From Ampelomyces quisqualis (Eukaryota; Ascomycota; Dothideomycetes; Pleosporales; Phaeosphaeriaceae), in NCBI GenBank assembly GCA_018398575.1, contig JAGTXZ010000019.1:744001-808000 (forward strand): a stretch of DNA of 64,000 nucleotides. The letters are read 5' to 3'. The position numbers and the translations under genes are program-made. A model generated the notes under the pieces. It did no database searches and was not told the origin of the DNA. It saw nothing but the letters and a program-made list of their open reading frames with translations. Of this stretch, positions 20,226 through 31,729 are shown in pieces. Position 1 is the stretch's first letter, and each line of letters starts with the position of its first letter.

Positions 20226-22266
20226 ATGGCACCCCTTGGCGCTGCAGCTGCTGCCAGACAAGCCGATCCCGTGCTAACTCGCGTCGTCGAACGCGATGAT
20301 GTACCATGGTATCGGAAACCAAATCTCAGGAGACTTTATTTGCTATTGCTGCCGACATGCATTGGGATCGAGATGACCTCTGGCTTCGACTCTCAGATGA
20401 TCAACACCGTCCAAATATCGCCGGAATGGCAGGCTTGTAAGCGGCAGCGAGCAACAGGAACCTCAACTTCGGCTCACGAAAGCAGATTTCAACCATCCCA
20501 AAGGCGCACTTCTTGGAATTATGTCCGCAGCGTACAATCTTGGAGCGGTGTTTGCACTTCCTCTGGTACCGTATATAAATGATCGTTTCGGTCGAAGATG
20601 GTCAATATTCGTTGGCTCGTGGATCATGGTGGTGGCTTCGTTGATACAGGCACTCTCCGTTAGCGGCACGTGCACCAAGACTTCCCTGAGCACCTCATTA
20701 ACGCTATACAGTGGACATGTACATTGTCGCACGACTTTTATTGGGATTCGGCATTCCTTTTTGCATCATCGCCGGCTCATCATTGATGGGTGAACTTGCA
20801 TATCCAAAAGAACGGCCCATCATGACATCTCTCTTCAATGCGCTCTGGTTTGTCGGATCATTGATTGCTGCTGGTAAGTAGCAGTGTACATAACCAGGCA
20901 TTCGAGCTCTAACTATGACAAGGAATTTCTTTCGGCACGCAAGGACTGAAAGATGACTGGGCCTGGAGGATCCCTTCAATGCTTCAAATGGTGCCATCAC
21001 TGCTTCAGATCGTCTTCGTCTTGTGTGTTCATCCGATCAATTGCATTGACTGTTCGTGAGACTGACAGCGTTTCTAGCCTTGTACCTGAATCACCCCGCT
21101 TTCTCGTTTCCAAGGACCGTCGCGAAGAGGCGTACCGCACGCTAGTCTACTATCATGCTGAAAATGACCAGCATTCTACATTTGCTGCTGCCGAAATGGC
21201 ACAAATCGAGCACACCATCCGTATCGAATTAGAGAACTCTCACCGCTCATGGCGTGAACTACTCGCGGTTCCCGGTTTGCGTCGGCGCAGCATCATAGGG
21301 GCATTTCTCGGATTGTTCACGCAGTGGAGCGGAAACACTCTCCTATCGTTCTATCTAAACGACATCCTAGGCCTCATAGGCTACAACGATGCAAGCTTCA
21401 AGGGAAAGATCAACGTTGCGTCGAACAGCTGGAACTTCGTAAACGCGGTGATAATTTCCCTCCTCGTACGCCGCTTTCCGCGACGAAAGATGTATCTCAC
21501 CTGCGCGACCAGTTTGCTTTTCTGCTACATTGCTTGGACGATAAGCGTCGAGCGATACACCGCAACTGAACGAAAAGAGCCAGCACGGCTCACTATAGCG
21601 ATAATTTTTATTTACCAGGCTTGCTATAATATTGGGTACAATGCTTTGACGTACAGTAAGTATTTGCTACCTGCGCTTCTGTGGTCTTGGATCTCGCTAA
21701 AATGGACGCAGCGTATCTAGTCGAACTCTTCCCATTCGCACAGCGTGCCAAAGGCATTACTCTCTTCCAATTATTCGGTCGCTCAGCAGCCTTCTTCACG
21801 ACATTTGTAAACCCCATCGGACTCCACGAAATTGGATGGAGGTTCATGATCACTTATTGCGCGTGGCTGGGGTTCGAGATAGCCTTCATTGTACGACCTT
21901 CACTCTTGTACTTTTGAGATTTTTCTGCGCTAACACAAATAACAGTACTTCATGTTCCCCGAAACATACGGAAGAACGCTGGAAGAACTTGCGTTCTTGT
22001 TTGAAGACCCCGCACTCGCCGACGAAGCAACAATGGAAGTTGAAAAGCAGATGGAGTGGTCCGCAGAACAGAGGTGGTCGAGAATCAATGACAGGATGAG
22101 CTGGGACCTGGATGTAATATTGCCGAACAAGTTCGATGTGCGGACTTATGATAATGATACCACAAGGGCTAGCGTGAGTGGGACTGCTGGCGCAGTGCGA
22201 GCCCATGGCGTACCACAAGAGATCGAGCCAGCACAAAGGCGGCACAATCAAGCTACTCGGGATTAA
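20226..22266 (+). CDS. MFS sugar/lactose-permease-type transporter
   Basis: Predicted plasma-membrane sugar porter of 576 aa. Exons 20226-20436, 20486-20665, 20712-20873, 20923-21022, 21078-21655, 21712-21890 and 21946-22266 total 1731 nt with all phases consistent. Motifs: LGIMSAAYNLGAVFALPLVP then DRFGRRWSIFVGS (MFS loop 2-3), MYIVARLLLGFGIPFCIIAG, LVPESPRFLVSKDRREEAYR (PESPR after TM6), FTQWSGNTLLSFYLNDIL, YTYLVELFPFAQRAKGITLF and FMFPETYGRTLEELAFLFED (PETKG-like). These are typical of fungal lactose-permease/hexose transporters. Intron 2 (20666-20711) must use a GC donor to keep the frame. The gene lies downstream of the dead carboxylase pair. Substrate not predictable. Confidence 0.92.
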
Positions 22267-22914
22267 AGAGAAGCACAGTGGAAGAATAATATCAATTCAC
22301 GAATAGTAGTAATAGTGGCCCTGGGCGACTGTTTTCCTCTCCTCATGTTCGATTACCAAGCAAATACGCGATATACGTCTGCCTAACCGAAACGACGTCG
22401 CGTAAAGCATTGCACAACCACGACAGCATTCTTTCATTGTTCCGTATCACGACCCATTCTGAACGTATCTTCCACGCCACACGCCACAGCCAAACGTCTA
22501 CCCTCTTCTTTACCGTCTCTTCATCCTGACTTCCTCTTCCAGTCCACTTCCGCAACTGCGGGTTATGCCGGAAAACATATTACACCTTGCTATAGACACA
22601 CGCCCCGATTCCGTAGCCAACCGTCGAGCTCAGCACTTTAACTAGCTACAAGAGCTCCAAATTGGTAGCGAAATGGTTCTGCGCCACATGTGGAGCGCAT
22701 ATGCTCGATCGAGTGGAAGTCATTTAGCATCCTTCGTCGCACTCAGCCTACTAATTGCCGAAGAGAGTATCTGAAATTTGATACCACGCGACATTCGTTA
22801 CACGTACCGGAGATGATGGCTTAGCTATCACGCGTAGGAATATTGATGGCAAAGACATTGTATTATATAATAAGGTAGTCCTTCACCGATCTCGGTCCTT
22901 GGCCCCAGAATGAT
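22267..22914. other. Intergenic, no gene seen
   Basis: About 650 bp with no supported feature. It separates the 3' end of the MFS gene from a minus-strand HET-type relic. Confidence 0.5.
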
Positions 22915-23830
22915 TCAAAGCACGTATCCGAGACCAAGAATAATACTTCCACGAAGAATCTTTCCCAATGTGATATTTTCCCAACCATTGAACTTGGCAT
23001 CCTTGACGTCGATATCGTCCGTATGGTTCAAGTCACCACAGTCGTGATGGCAGAATGTTCCTGTCGTTTGGCACAGAAACCGGACGTACGTAGAGGCATG
23101 CAAGATAAGCCTCTTGCTGTAACTCAATATCGGTGAAGGCTTGAGAATACCAACGCGCTCGAAATACTGGCCGTAATGCCGCAGGAATGGAATAATGGGA
23201 ATCTTGCGTTTTCGGATGACTCCATTGAACAGACCCGATCCCAGTGCAGGCTGTACTGCAGTGGAAGTTCTGCATCAGCCTTGGCGCCATCTTGACTTGT
23301 GCTGGCACGAAGGTGGAATTGAAGACCCCAGATATGATGTACCTCGCGTCCTGTCAGAGCCCCGATGATAGCCGCCAGGGCATCTGACTCGTATGTCAAG
23401 TCTCGTTCTGTGTATGCGCTTATAAGTTTATGTGCCGTATACAAGTCGTCATCGTTTCGGTACGTCGGGCTGCTATCTACCTTGGACTTCCGAGAGACAA
23501 ACGAGATCGGGCAGGTCTCGACAGGGTGAAGAAACAACTGAGAAGCACCGGAATTCAAGAAAGAAGGAAAGCTTCGTAAAGCAGAATCAGTGCTCTCAAC
23601 CGTCGAAGCAAGTCAGCCTCCGGCTCTTCCAGTCGTTCCTTTGACTTTGTCGCGGTGCAGTAGCGGCAGGCGAAAGAGCCCATCTGCGGAAAAATACCTG
23701 TAAGAAGCTGAATTCCTGCCGAGAAGAAAGACGCAACGTTTGAAGACCCAGTGGGCAGAATATGTAGGCAGCAATGTATGCAGCGCTAGACCAGAAACCA
23801 GCAGCGGGGCTGAATGTCAGCCGCATCGTG
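22915..23830 (-). pseudogene. HET-domain protein relic (C-terminal part)
   Basis: On the minus strand, a piece of about 145 codons (23558-23124) reads YTERDLTYESDALAAIIGAL, then VHHIWGLQFHL, SLHWDR and ARFPLF. This follows the region after the HET domain in fungal heterokaryon-incompatibility proteins, where Y(T/S)xRxLTxExDAL precedes a GLP-containing strand, a LxW segment and RFPSWSW. Here the PSWSW signature is broken (HSCG) and the frame ends at 23124. The HET domain itself is not recognisable upstream to 23830, and the sequence 22915-23127 is in another frame. I therefore call it a relic. Similarity is by pattern only and should be confirmed. Confidence 0.5.
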
Positions 23831-23897
23831 CATCCATGGATCCGGTGTAATCAAAGCTACAAGGTCTTTTGCGCACAAAAAAAATCATGTTATTTGT

Positions 23898-24825
23898 CTA
23901 CACCTCCTGCTTCTCCATCCACTCCTCCGCCTCGCCCTTCCACTCCTCCCTCCACCTCGTCAGCGGCGGCCTCCCATTCACCACATCTCCTACAGACCAC
24001 AACATGCGCTTCTTATCCACTTCCTCGCTAACATCGTTGTCCGGGCAAATAATGTAAAACTTGCCCTTTTCAATCTTCTCGTACATGTAGTCTGCAACCT
24101 GAGCGCTCGACCATGCGCCCGCGGGCTTATCTTTGGTAGTGCCAGGGATGTTACCGGACTATAGAATTGCGTTAGCGAATGCTCGTGGTTCGGATGGAGG
24201 GAGCGTCGCACAAGACCCGTAAACGTCCATCCTGGAACGAGTAAGTGCACGCTAGTTTTGGTGTCCTTGAGATCGAAATCCAGGTGTTCAGCAAGGGCTT
24301 TGACGGCTGCTTTGCTGGCGTTGTAGGCTGTGTTTCCTGGTGGATTGGTGATGCCTTGTTTGCTTCCTGTAATGACGATAGCACTTGGTTCGGCAAATGT
24401 GCGGGATTGAAAGGACGGTGCATAGGCGTTGAGACCATTGATTACGCCGTTTAGATTGGTGTGAAGAATCTGGAGGTCATTAACTCTGAAGGATATATCT
24501 CTGGGAATCATCACAAGACCTTGTCAAAGTACTCCTCATCGCCCCAAGTCCCTTTGCCTCCCACACCTGCATTCAGCATGAGGAAGTCGACATCGCCGAC
24601 TTGCTCTCGTAGACTCCTCCAGTCTCCACGATCGCCAACGTCGGTCTTCAGACACTTGACATCGCCCTCAAGGTTCTTTTTCGCCAGATCCAATGTTTCC
24701 TGGTTGAAGTCTGCAATTGTGACCTTCATCGAATGCTTCAAACATAGCTCAGCAACCGCGTACCCGATGCCGGAAGCGCCGCCGGTGATGAGAGCGCGAG
24801 CTGAAGGGCGGAAGATTAAGGCCAT
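23898..24825 (-). CDS. Short-chain dehydrogenase/reductase
   Basis: NAD(P)-dependent oxidoreductase of the classical SDR family. Exons 24825-24520, 24469-24212 and 24158-23898 give 825 nt (274 aa); introns are 50 and 53 nt. Visible motifs: cofactor loop TGGASGIG near residue 15, ADF after beta-2, the NAGVGG segment, catalytic Ser in IVITGSKQGI and the YNASK active-site motif (YxxxK). The C-terminus is charged and Trp-rich (LTRWREEWKGEAEEWMEKQE), longer than in bacterial SDRs. No targeting signal is seen, so it is probably cytosolic. It converges on nothing obvious in a pathway; the substrate is unknown. Confidence 0.95.
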
Positions 24826-25203
24826 TGTTTAGATGCAAGTATCGCTGGAATAGGATGGACGTCGATTACTTGACAAGGATGAGATGGAGTATTGGCTGAA
24901 TGTGGGGTGCGGGGATGATCAACGACAAAGCCTCGAACTAAGATTCAATCCCCACGGTTTATCTCCGAGATGCAGTATCATCACCACCTGCACGGTGAAA
25001 GTTGATCATGGCACTCTTGCCATGCTATTGTCAGCTGAAGATAGTAGTCGTCCGGATGAGCTTGACTATCATGCAAACACCGAGCTACGACGGGAAACAA
25101 ACGTGTACATTATTTTTGACGTCTATGAGACTACTACGACGAGTGAGTACAACGGTCTTCTTTTTACAAGTCTCTTGCACACTACTGCGAAATCGACACA
25201 CTG

Positions 25204-28200
25204 TCAAGCTTTGCCATTCGACGCAGCAAGCGTGCTCAGATCTTCCTGCGCAGTCTCAAATCTCTCAACGGGTGGACGTTCAATGTTTTCAGCGGCGGCC
25301 ACTTTCTCAGGTGGAGTACCACTGCTGAATAGACCTGCACCAGCGCCTGCGGTGTAAAAGCGCTCAGCAGTACGTGTTCCTTGCAAAGTATCACTCGTCT
25401 CCACCTGCTTTGTAGCTTCTGTGACTGCAGGAATGGAGCCGAGTCCTTTCTCGGACTGCTGTACATCGACGGCTGGTGGTGTGGTGATACCAACACTGTC
25501 AAGCGTGACCATGCTAGCATTGGAACTCATACCCGCTACACCTTCAACCTTGAGGCTGAAAGGATAAGCGATGCCACCTTTAGTCGGCCGTGTACTTGAC
25601 CCATCTGTGGCTGGAATGAGTGTCGCGGGCGATTTAGGGTCAGAGGAGACCACCATGCCCGGACTCGATAGTGGTAGAGCATCCATAGTTGGAGATGGAA
25701 GCGGCGAGGCTTTGCGTTCTGGTGCGATATCAGTCGCTTCTGCAAGACCGGGCACAGGAGGCGCAATGTTGGAAAGTTGTTTAGTCAGGTTTTCGACGGA
25801 CGCGTTGGCTTGACCCTTATCAGTCACAGCTGAGTGACGAGAGTGAGTGGGCGGGCGAGATGTCACAGGAGCCGCGGTAAGAGTCTCAGTACGGTTTCGC
25901 GTAGTATCAGCAGTGGTGTTGCCATCAGTGGCACCAACAGCGGGCTGCTGCATGGGCTTCTCAGTAGCTGCTGCTGGCTCAGACTGCTCGTTGGCTTGGT
26001 CTGCCTTCTCTTCACGATCGATCTACGATTGTGTCAGCACCAGCTTGCATAGCATAGGTCAAAAAGCTTACTGTCGCAGAGTCGTGCTTGCTTCCCCACC
26101 CGGCCCACATCGACATACCCCAACTTCGCTTCTTAGCCTTTTCTGCTTTCATGCCCTTGACTCTTCGGCCTGCGAGGGCGGTTGGTGGTGGTACTTCGCC
26201 TTGAAACCCTTCGAAACCCTTTTGCATATCCTTCAGTCTCTGCTTTTGGATCTTGATTTTTTGTTTGGCGAACTTGTTATTCCACTGTTGCTGTGCCTTC
26301 ATCCATTTGCCTACTGGGCCTTTCTTCGGCACGCCTACGTCGGCGACTGCTAGATTCAAGGCTTCCCATTCTTCCTTGGCCGCTAGAGGATATATGCGGC
26401 CGTGGCGATCTATGCGTTGACGGACCATGTGGTGTTGAAAGGGAGGAAGGGCATCTCCGGCCTTGCCGACAGTCACTGATGTATTTTGTCTTTGGTTAGA
26501 CGTGGCGGTGCCGATCTGCTGCGACTTTTCCGCATCCTCAAGTGACGATTTTGATGGCTTGTCAGACTCCGACGAATCACTGGATCCGGTACTGATGAAG
26601 GAAATGTCATCGTCGTCGATAATATCGATTGACTTTTTCTGAGCTCGAGCAAGAGCCCAAGCTCCAAACTGTGCGATGCTGCGGTACATGTACTTTGCTG
26701 GTCGCGTGAAGCTGAGCGTTGGGCCTACGTGACAAAGGTCGTCCCAAACCTGGAGGTTCACGTCCGTAGGCTTGTACCTCGTCGCTTGAGCTTCTATGTC
26801 CTCTGCAGTCTGGTTGTTCGATGGAGGTGGAAGGTATGCCAAGGGTTGTGCCGCCTTGTGGGCGATGTAGATTTGCTCGTCACGAAGTAGCTCTCCTCCA
26901 CCGGTCTGAATGAGTAAAGGTGGCAATCCACCCAAAGATGGCTGCAAGGCTGGCGATACCAGTGGATGAGTTAGGAGATGGTTTGCTGCATACATTTGGA
27001 TCTGATCCTTGATCTCGATGCGCAACTCGTTGTCGAGCTGCACGGAAAGCATGCTTTTCGGGCCGACACTATACTTTCCGTCTGGCGAAATCCACATGTC
27101 GGGATTCTGATTTGCACTGCCTACCATGTCTTGCAGATCAGGTTGATCAGAAGAGCGAATCGAGTATCCTCGCACGCGGTCTTTCTTTTCCTCTTTCTGG
27201 GTCTCCTTTTCCCCTTTCTTGTCCTTGGAGGATGATGTTCGAGGCGACTTCTTTCCCGAGTGCTGTGCGGTGCGAGCGCGATCATATTCGAGCAGATCAT
27301 CAGCGTTAGGTGGTGCTGAGCCATGTTAGTGCTGCGATCAGTAATAGGAGGTAGAAGTACGTACGCCAACTCATGCTCGGCTTATGAACGAAGCCATGTG
27401 CCGGGATGTAATCCATCTTCCCATCGCCGCCTAGACTTGGGAAGCTGTGTGTGAGGTCAACCCAGGGGCTGATTAGAATAGCGCCTGCGGGCAAAGGAAG
27501 ACCTTGGTCGCGGAGAGTTACCATCATGCTCAGGACCATGCCTCCTCCCGCCGAGTCGCCAGCCAATATAATGGTGTTCGGATCGTGTTTTTCTTCGAGA
27601 AGATGCAGATACACAGCCAAGCCTACGCAGATTAGCATGTCCACCTCGGAACGAGACACGTCACTCACAGTCATGAAGCCCACACGGGAACGGAAACTGC
27701 GGCGCAAGCCTGTATTTGGGCGCAACAACCCTCGCCTTGAGCTTGCGCGCATGCCGCTGCATCTGATAGCGATGCTCGTCCACACTGCCGAAGAAGTAGG
27801 CGCCACCATGCACATACAGCATGATGCGATCCCCCTTTGTGATATTCAATTGCTTCCGCGCGTCATAGTCCTTGCGCATCTCGATCCACTCTGCGTTCAA
27901 GACGGTGCCATCTCTTCTCCACTGCCACCAGTTTTGTCCGCCGACTACTTCTATGCCTTTCGGCCCCAGTTGCGCGCTGATGAGTTCGGCGGATCGTGCA
28001 AGTTGGGCGTGGGATATTTCAACGACCTTCACGTGCACCCAGTGAGGTACTGGGACCCATTGCGATGTGAAGGCCTGAAGCTCGTCGACGGTGTGGAAAG
28101 ACGCGTAGTGAAGGAACCGGCGGATGAGCTCTAAGCCTTCGTGGTATGAGATGTGCGCCGTCGGCTTTTGTGCCAAAGGCCTACGATTGAGGTAATGTGA

Positions 28201-28263
28201 AAGATATGTTTGAATGACCGTAGGCGTAACTGCCGCGCCCACAGAAAGCGTGTTCACGGGCAT
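25204..28263 (-). CDS. HSL-type alpha/beta hydrolase with long disordered C-terminal extension
   Basis: Lipase/esterase of the hormone-sensitive-lipase (alpha/beta hydrolase fold-3) group. Exons 28263-27669, 27622-27365, 27315-26072 and 26022-25204 sum to 2916 nt (971 aa); phases agree. The oxyanion motif is in MLYVHGGAYFFGS (residues about 150-162), the nucleophile in LAGDSAGGG, followed by ISPWVDLTHS. A charged insert (KKSPRTSSSKDKKGKG) comes before PPLLIQTGGGELLRDE (probable acid region) and WDDLCHVGPTL (probable catalytic His). After about residue 560 there is a low-complexity tail of roughly 400 residues, with a basic segment KKRSWGMSMWAGWGSKHD and Ser/Thr/Pro/Ala-rich ends. The catalytic part is conserved; the tail is unusual. 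Likely lipid-droplet or membrane-associated (inference). Confidence 0.88.
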
Positions 28264-28928
28264 TGTGAGACTGTTCGAGACGGCTCAGGAGAATCACGGG
28301 GGTATCGGAGCTAGCTTTCCACGCGAAGAGGTTGTACAGCCAAACCTAGGCGTAGATACCACAATGTACAACGCACAGCAGCGTTAAGAAAAATACGAGG
28401 TTTGCCGGGTATGAGCACGGAGAATAAACATGTGGAGAATGATCTCCAGGTGTTCGCATCTCGCGCCGCTCCCTGAACGGCCTGAACGTGGAGCATTGAC
28501 CCACAACTACGTCATAGGACTTATCGGGATTTTGCCGAACCACAGACCAGGCATCTCGAGTCCGTTCCAAGGCTGGATATCTCCGTTTGGAGGTCGAACG
28601 TCCCTCGACTCGGCTTCTATCACATTCTTGATAACACAATTCACGTGGTCTATCTTCGTCACTACTGGGGGCTGGACGATGGGAAGCCGTGTACCGAGTA
28701 CGTTTAACTCTGAAGTCCTGACCTTCATACTGGCACTACGTATGGTCGGTTGGACCATGTTGAAGAGAAGGACCAGCGAGCGGGCGTCGACGGAGGAGGT
28801 CGAGCTAAGATCTAGGGTATGATGAGATGATGAAGTAGCGTGCGCTTTGACGTCTCATTTCCACGACGCCCTCGAAGATCTCGGGCGGCTGGGCGGCTAC
28901 AGGTAACTTTGACGCATTTTGAGGCGCG
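28264..28928. other. Upstream region of the hydrolase gene, no further gene supported
   Basis: Open frames exist on both strands, including one of 130 codons on the plus strand (28430-28822). None has recognisable motifs, splice-supported continuation or plausible codon pattern. A 5' exon of the hydrolase could lie here, but I cannot show one. Confidence 0.35.
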
Positions 28929-29744
28929 CTAGTCCTTCAACAACTTCCTCGTCGCGCTCTCCATCCACAGCTTCGTATACCACCTATGCGCGAGCTGAAA
29001 GTTCCACGGCAGCGGTTTGCCCTCCTTGCCCTCTGGCGTCGTATTTATGAAATTCGACTTGAGATGGAACGTCGCTAATTGCTTCTCATCGTCCGTGCTG
29101 ACTTCTATCGAAAACAGCCCATCAGAAGGTCTGTGGTCGCCATTAAACGGGGAGTCGCCGCAGCGTACAATGACCTTCACCATTACCGTCAGTAGAAGCC
29201 CGCTTGCAGTAGTAGGTGGAACGAGGGGACATACCTTGTCATCTGTACGTTCGACAACCTCAAAATGGTCCGTAATAATCGTTCCGACCTTATACTCACT
29301 CTTCTCCAAATCCTTCACATCCCAAAGATGACTTTCCCTACCTGGCAGCGCGCGATACTTGCGCTCCAAATACCTTCTTTGAACCCTATACGCCACGCCT
29401 GCCCAGACACCCCGACAGAAATCTGTTGCTAGCTGGGCTTGATCCACTTTCCCCGTCGCTCGGTATTTCTCGGGCAATTTCGAATACGGTATCGATTTGA
29501 CCGCGTGGTCGATGCACACAGGCGGATTGGAGAACGGATTATGCGCTTTGAACACGGCGGTTGTGTGGTCGGGCGAGTTTGTGTCGTACGGTACGAATTT
29601 GGTGTTGCGCGTATAGAAGGACATGGAGCCGTAGCCGAGGAGAGCGTTTGCACCGAGACCGCCTGCGATGCCGGCAATGACGCCTAGAACGCGCTTGCCG
29701 ACTGAGATTTTGCGGATCTGGGGTGGGGCGCTGATTGTGTTCAT
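28929..29744 (-). CDS. Conserved fungal protein with N-terminal membrane anchor
   Basis: Predicted 251-aa protein, function unknown. One in-frame intron of 60 nt (29175-29234) joins VVERTDDK to VIVRCGDSPFNGDHRPSDGL; without splicing the frame stays open and adds 20 hydrophobic residues. The N-terminus is basic (IRKISVGKRV) followed by one hydrophobic segment (LGVIAGIAGGLGANALLGYG), which suggests a signal anchor or mitochondrial inner-membrane insertion. The rest is soluble, with paired aromatic and charged motifs (YRVQRRYLERKYRALPGRES, PWNFQLAHRWYTKLWMES). It resembles a widespread but uncharacterised ascomycete family of the same length. Confidence 0.8.
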   Translation of the reverse strand: MNTISAPPQIRKISVGKRVLGVIAGIAGGLGANALLGYGSMSFYTRNTKFVPYDTNSPDHTTAVFKAHNPFSNPPVCIDHAVKSIPYSKLPEKYRATGKVDQAQLATDFCRGVWAGVAYRVQRRYLERKYRALPGRESHLWDVKDLEKSEYKVGTIITDHFEVVERTDDKVCPLVPPTTASGLLLTVMVKVIVRCGDSPFNGDHRPSDGLFSIEVSTDDEKQLATFHLKSNFINTTPEGKEGKPLPWNFQLAHRWYTKLWMESATRKLLKD

Positions 29745-30062
29745 TGTGGCAGTTTGAGGAGGAGAGGGCCGTGGAGGCGGGGGGGAGGGACCCTCGAATT
29801 TGGCGGGGCTCCGGAGTGGTATGCGAAATTATCGCAGAGACAGATGGCGTGACTGCTGACGATGGCGTCAGACGAGCTGGTGGTGTTGAGTTTTGGAGCT
29901 TGGACTTGGACCCTGATTTGCCGAGGCGCTGCGGGACGATGGATTGGGGAAGCCGGCCGTTTTGGCTCCGGCGTCAGGCTTCGCGTTGTAGGTATTTCTT
30001 CACAATAATAGCAGAAAATGGAAAAGTAACGTGTGCACAGGAAATGCCAAAGTGCAATAGAT

Positions 30063-31576
30063 CTAACTTCTAAACAACATCAATCCAGCTTCTTCTGCAT
30101 CAACACCACCATCCTCGTGCTCGCTTTCAACCTCATCCTGCTCTCCAAGCGCCAGTCGTTGGCCGAACAAGCTACTGAACAATTCCTCCCTCTGCCTCTC
30201 TCCCCATTCTCCGCGGTCCTCAGGCGCCATGAAATTCTGTAACTTTTCCTGAACGGTATATCGCAATCTTCTTCCTTTGCTCGCCTTGGTGTCGACGATC
30301 TTCTTCGTCTTGGCTTCTCTTGCGACCTGCCACGGCGCGTGCACGACAAATTCTGCTGTCCCACCGTTCGCATTCTCCGCGCTGCGTTGCTCGAGCAGCT
30401 CCTTAAGCATAAGGCCGTAAAAGTCTGCATCATCGTAAATGGCGGGGTCAGGCTGCGAGCCTTTGCTGGAAGCATTGGACTGAATGGGTGCGCATGACCT
30501 TGGTTGTTGTGTGCGTGTGATGAGATGCGAAGACTGAAGCTGGCTGTCGAGCACTTCGGTAAGAGTTTGAGTGGCAGAGGCGTTGAGTCGATTCTTGTTG
30601 TTCGTGACGGTTGTCGCGCGTGTCTTGGTCGACCAGCGCTCCAAAACGGCTTTGCGGAGCGGCAGGGCAGACTTCTCCAAGCTGCTAATTGAGCTCCACA
30701 TCTCTGAAGATGGCGTACTAGTTTCGAATGCAGTGCGCTTCCGCTTCTGGCCCGTTCGCGACTCTTCAAGCGAGATGCGCAGATCCGTGAGGTTATTGAG
30801 CAGCTTGAGCGCAGCAGATTCTGCTGCTTCGATTGATGATGCAGGTGGTGCGACGTCCTTGTGGGGTTCGGCTGCCAGAGAGTTGGTAGAGATGAGCGCT
30901 TTTTGCAATCGAATGCGGGTGTTGAGGAGCGTGTCGAAAGTCTTGCGCTGTGTCTTTACTGCCTGGCCCTTGGCCACGTCTGATTGTGCGCCAGCAGCCA
31001 GGGTAGACGTGAAGGATTTGGTGTCCTGGAACATGCTGCGTACAGCTGACGAGTCCGGCTTCGCTTCGTCGCCAGATTCTTCGTCTGACGCGGCCGACCC
31101 CGCGCCATCCTGCTCTTCGTCGCTATCGTCCTCGTCGTCGCTGTCCATTTCCTCGACCTCATCCTCCAGCTCATCGTCACTCTCAGCTGCTCCGTTCAGC
31201 TTCCTATCTAATTCGCCTTCCGAATCCTCATCTTCTTCGCTATCGATATTGTCGAAGCCCTTCGCAAATGGGTCGTCGCTGTCACTGTCCTCGAGCTCGT
31301 TGCGGCTCACAGGCTTTCCCTTGTATGATGGGTCTTGTGGTAAATCCGCGGTCTGCCTAAGCTTACTCTTCCCAACCGCTGTATAGTGTTCTCGCCCAGT
31401 GTTCGCGTCCTCAACATCTGAGCATTCGGCATCTGAGTGTTCGTCGGAACTCGAGCTTGGTGCTGGATCCAAGAGAGACTCAGGGTCGAAGTCTATTTTC
31501 GTATTAGCACGCATGGAGGCTATCTAGACACAATCGAGGTACCAGCAATCTTAGATTTCTTCATCTTGGTCGCCAT
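30063..31576 (-). CDS. BFR2: BFR2/AATF (Che-1) ribosome-biogenesis protein
   Basis: Homologue of yeast Bfr2 and animal AATF, a nucleolar component of the small-subunit processome acting in early 18S pre-rRNA maturation. Exon 1 (31576-31543, MATKMKKSKIA) and exon 2 (31492-30063) give 1464 nt, 487 aa. The protein begins DFDPESLLDPAP. It carries long Asp/Glu/Ser tracts (residues about 70-150: EDSDSDDPFAKGFD and following), a helical central region (KTFDTLLNTRIRLQKALIST; the AATF leucine-zipper region) and the C-terminal TRAUB domain (IYDDADFYGLMLKELLEQRS, DTKASKGRRLRYTVQEKLQN, FMAPED). Order and length match the family. It shares a 153-bp divergent promoter with the NUBPL gene. Confidence 0.95.
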
Positions 31577-31729
31577 GGTGGCAAGTGCAGGTCTGTCGCA
31601 CCTTGTGAGGAATTGACCGAACTTTTGCGCCCCACAGAAAAGTTGGAGCTGCATCGGCGCTTCATTTCGCCGACATCTATGCGCGTCACTTCCGCGACCA
31701 GCTCCGCAAACCGTCCCACCTGCAATGCA
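31577..31729. promoter_or_regulatory. Short divergent promoter of BFR2 and NUBPL/Ind1
   Basis: Only 153 bp separate the BFR2 start codon (31576, minus) from the NUBPL start codon (31730, plus), so both core promoters and 5' leaders must overlap. No clear TATA or CCAAT motif was seen. An alternative upstream ATG for NUBPL at 31679 would shrink the gap further. Confidence 0.6.

Noticed and set aside
30571..31386. 271-codon plus-strand frame rich in Ser/Leu
   Set aside because: Complement of the acidic Asp/Glu/Ser tracts of BFR2; a compositional shadow.
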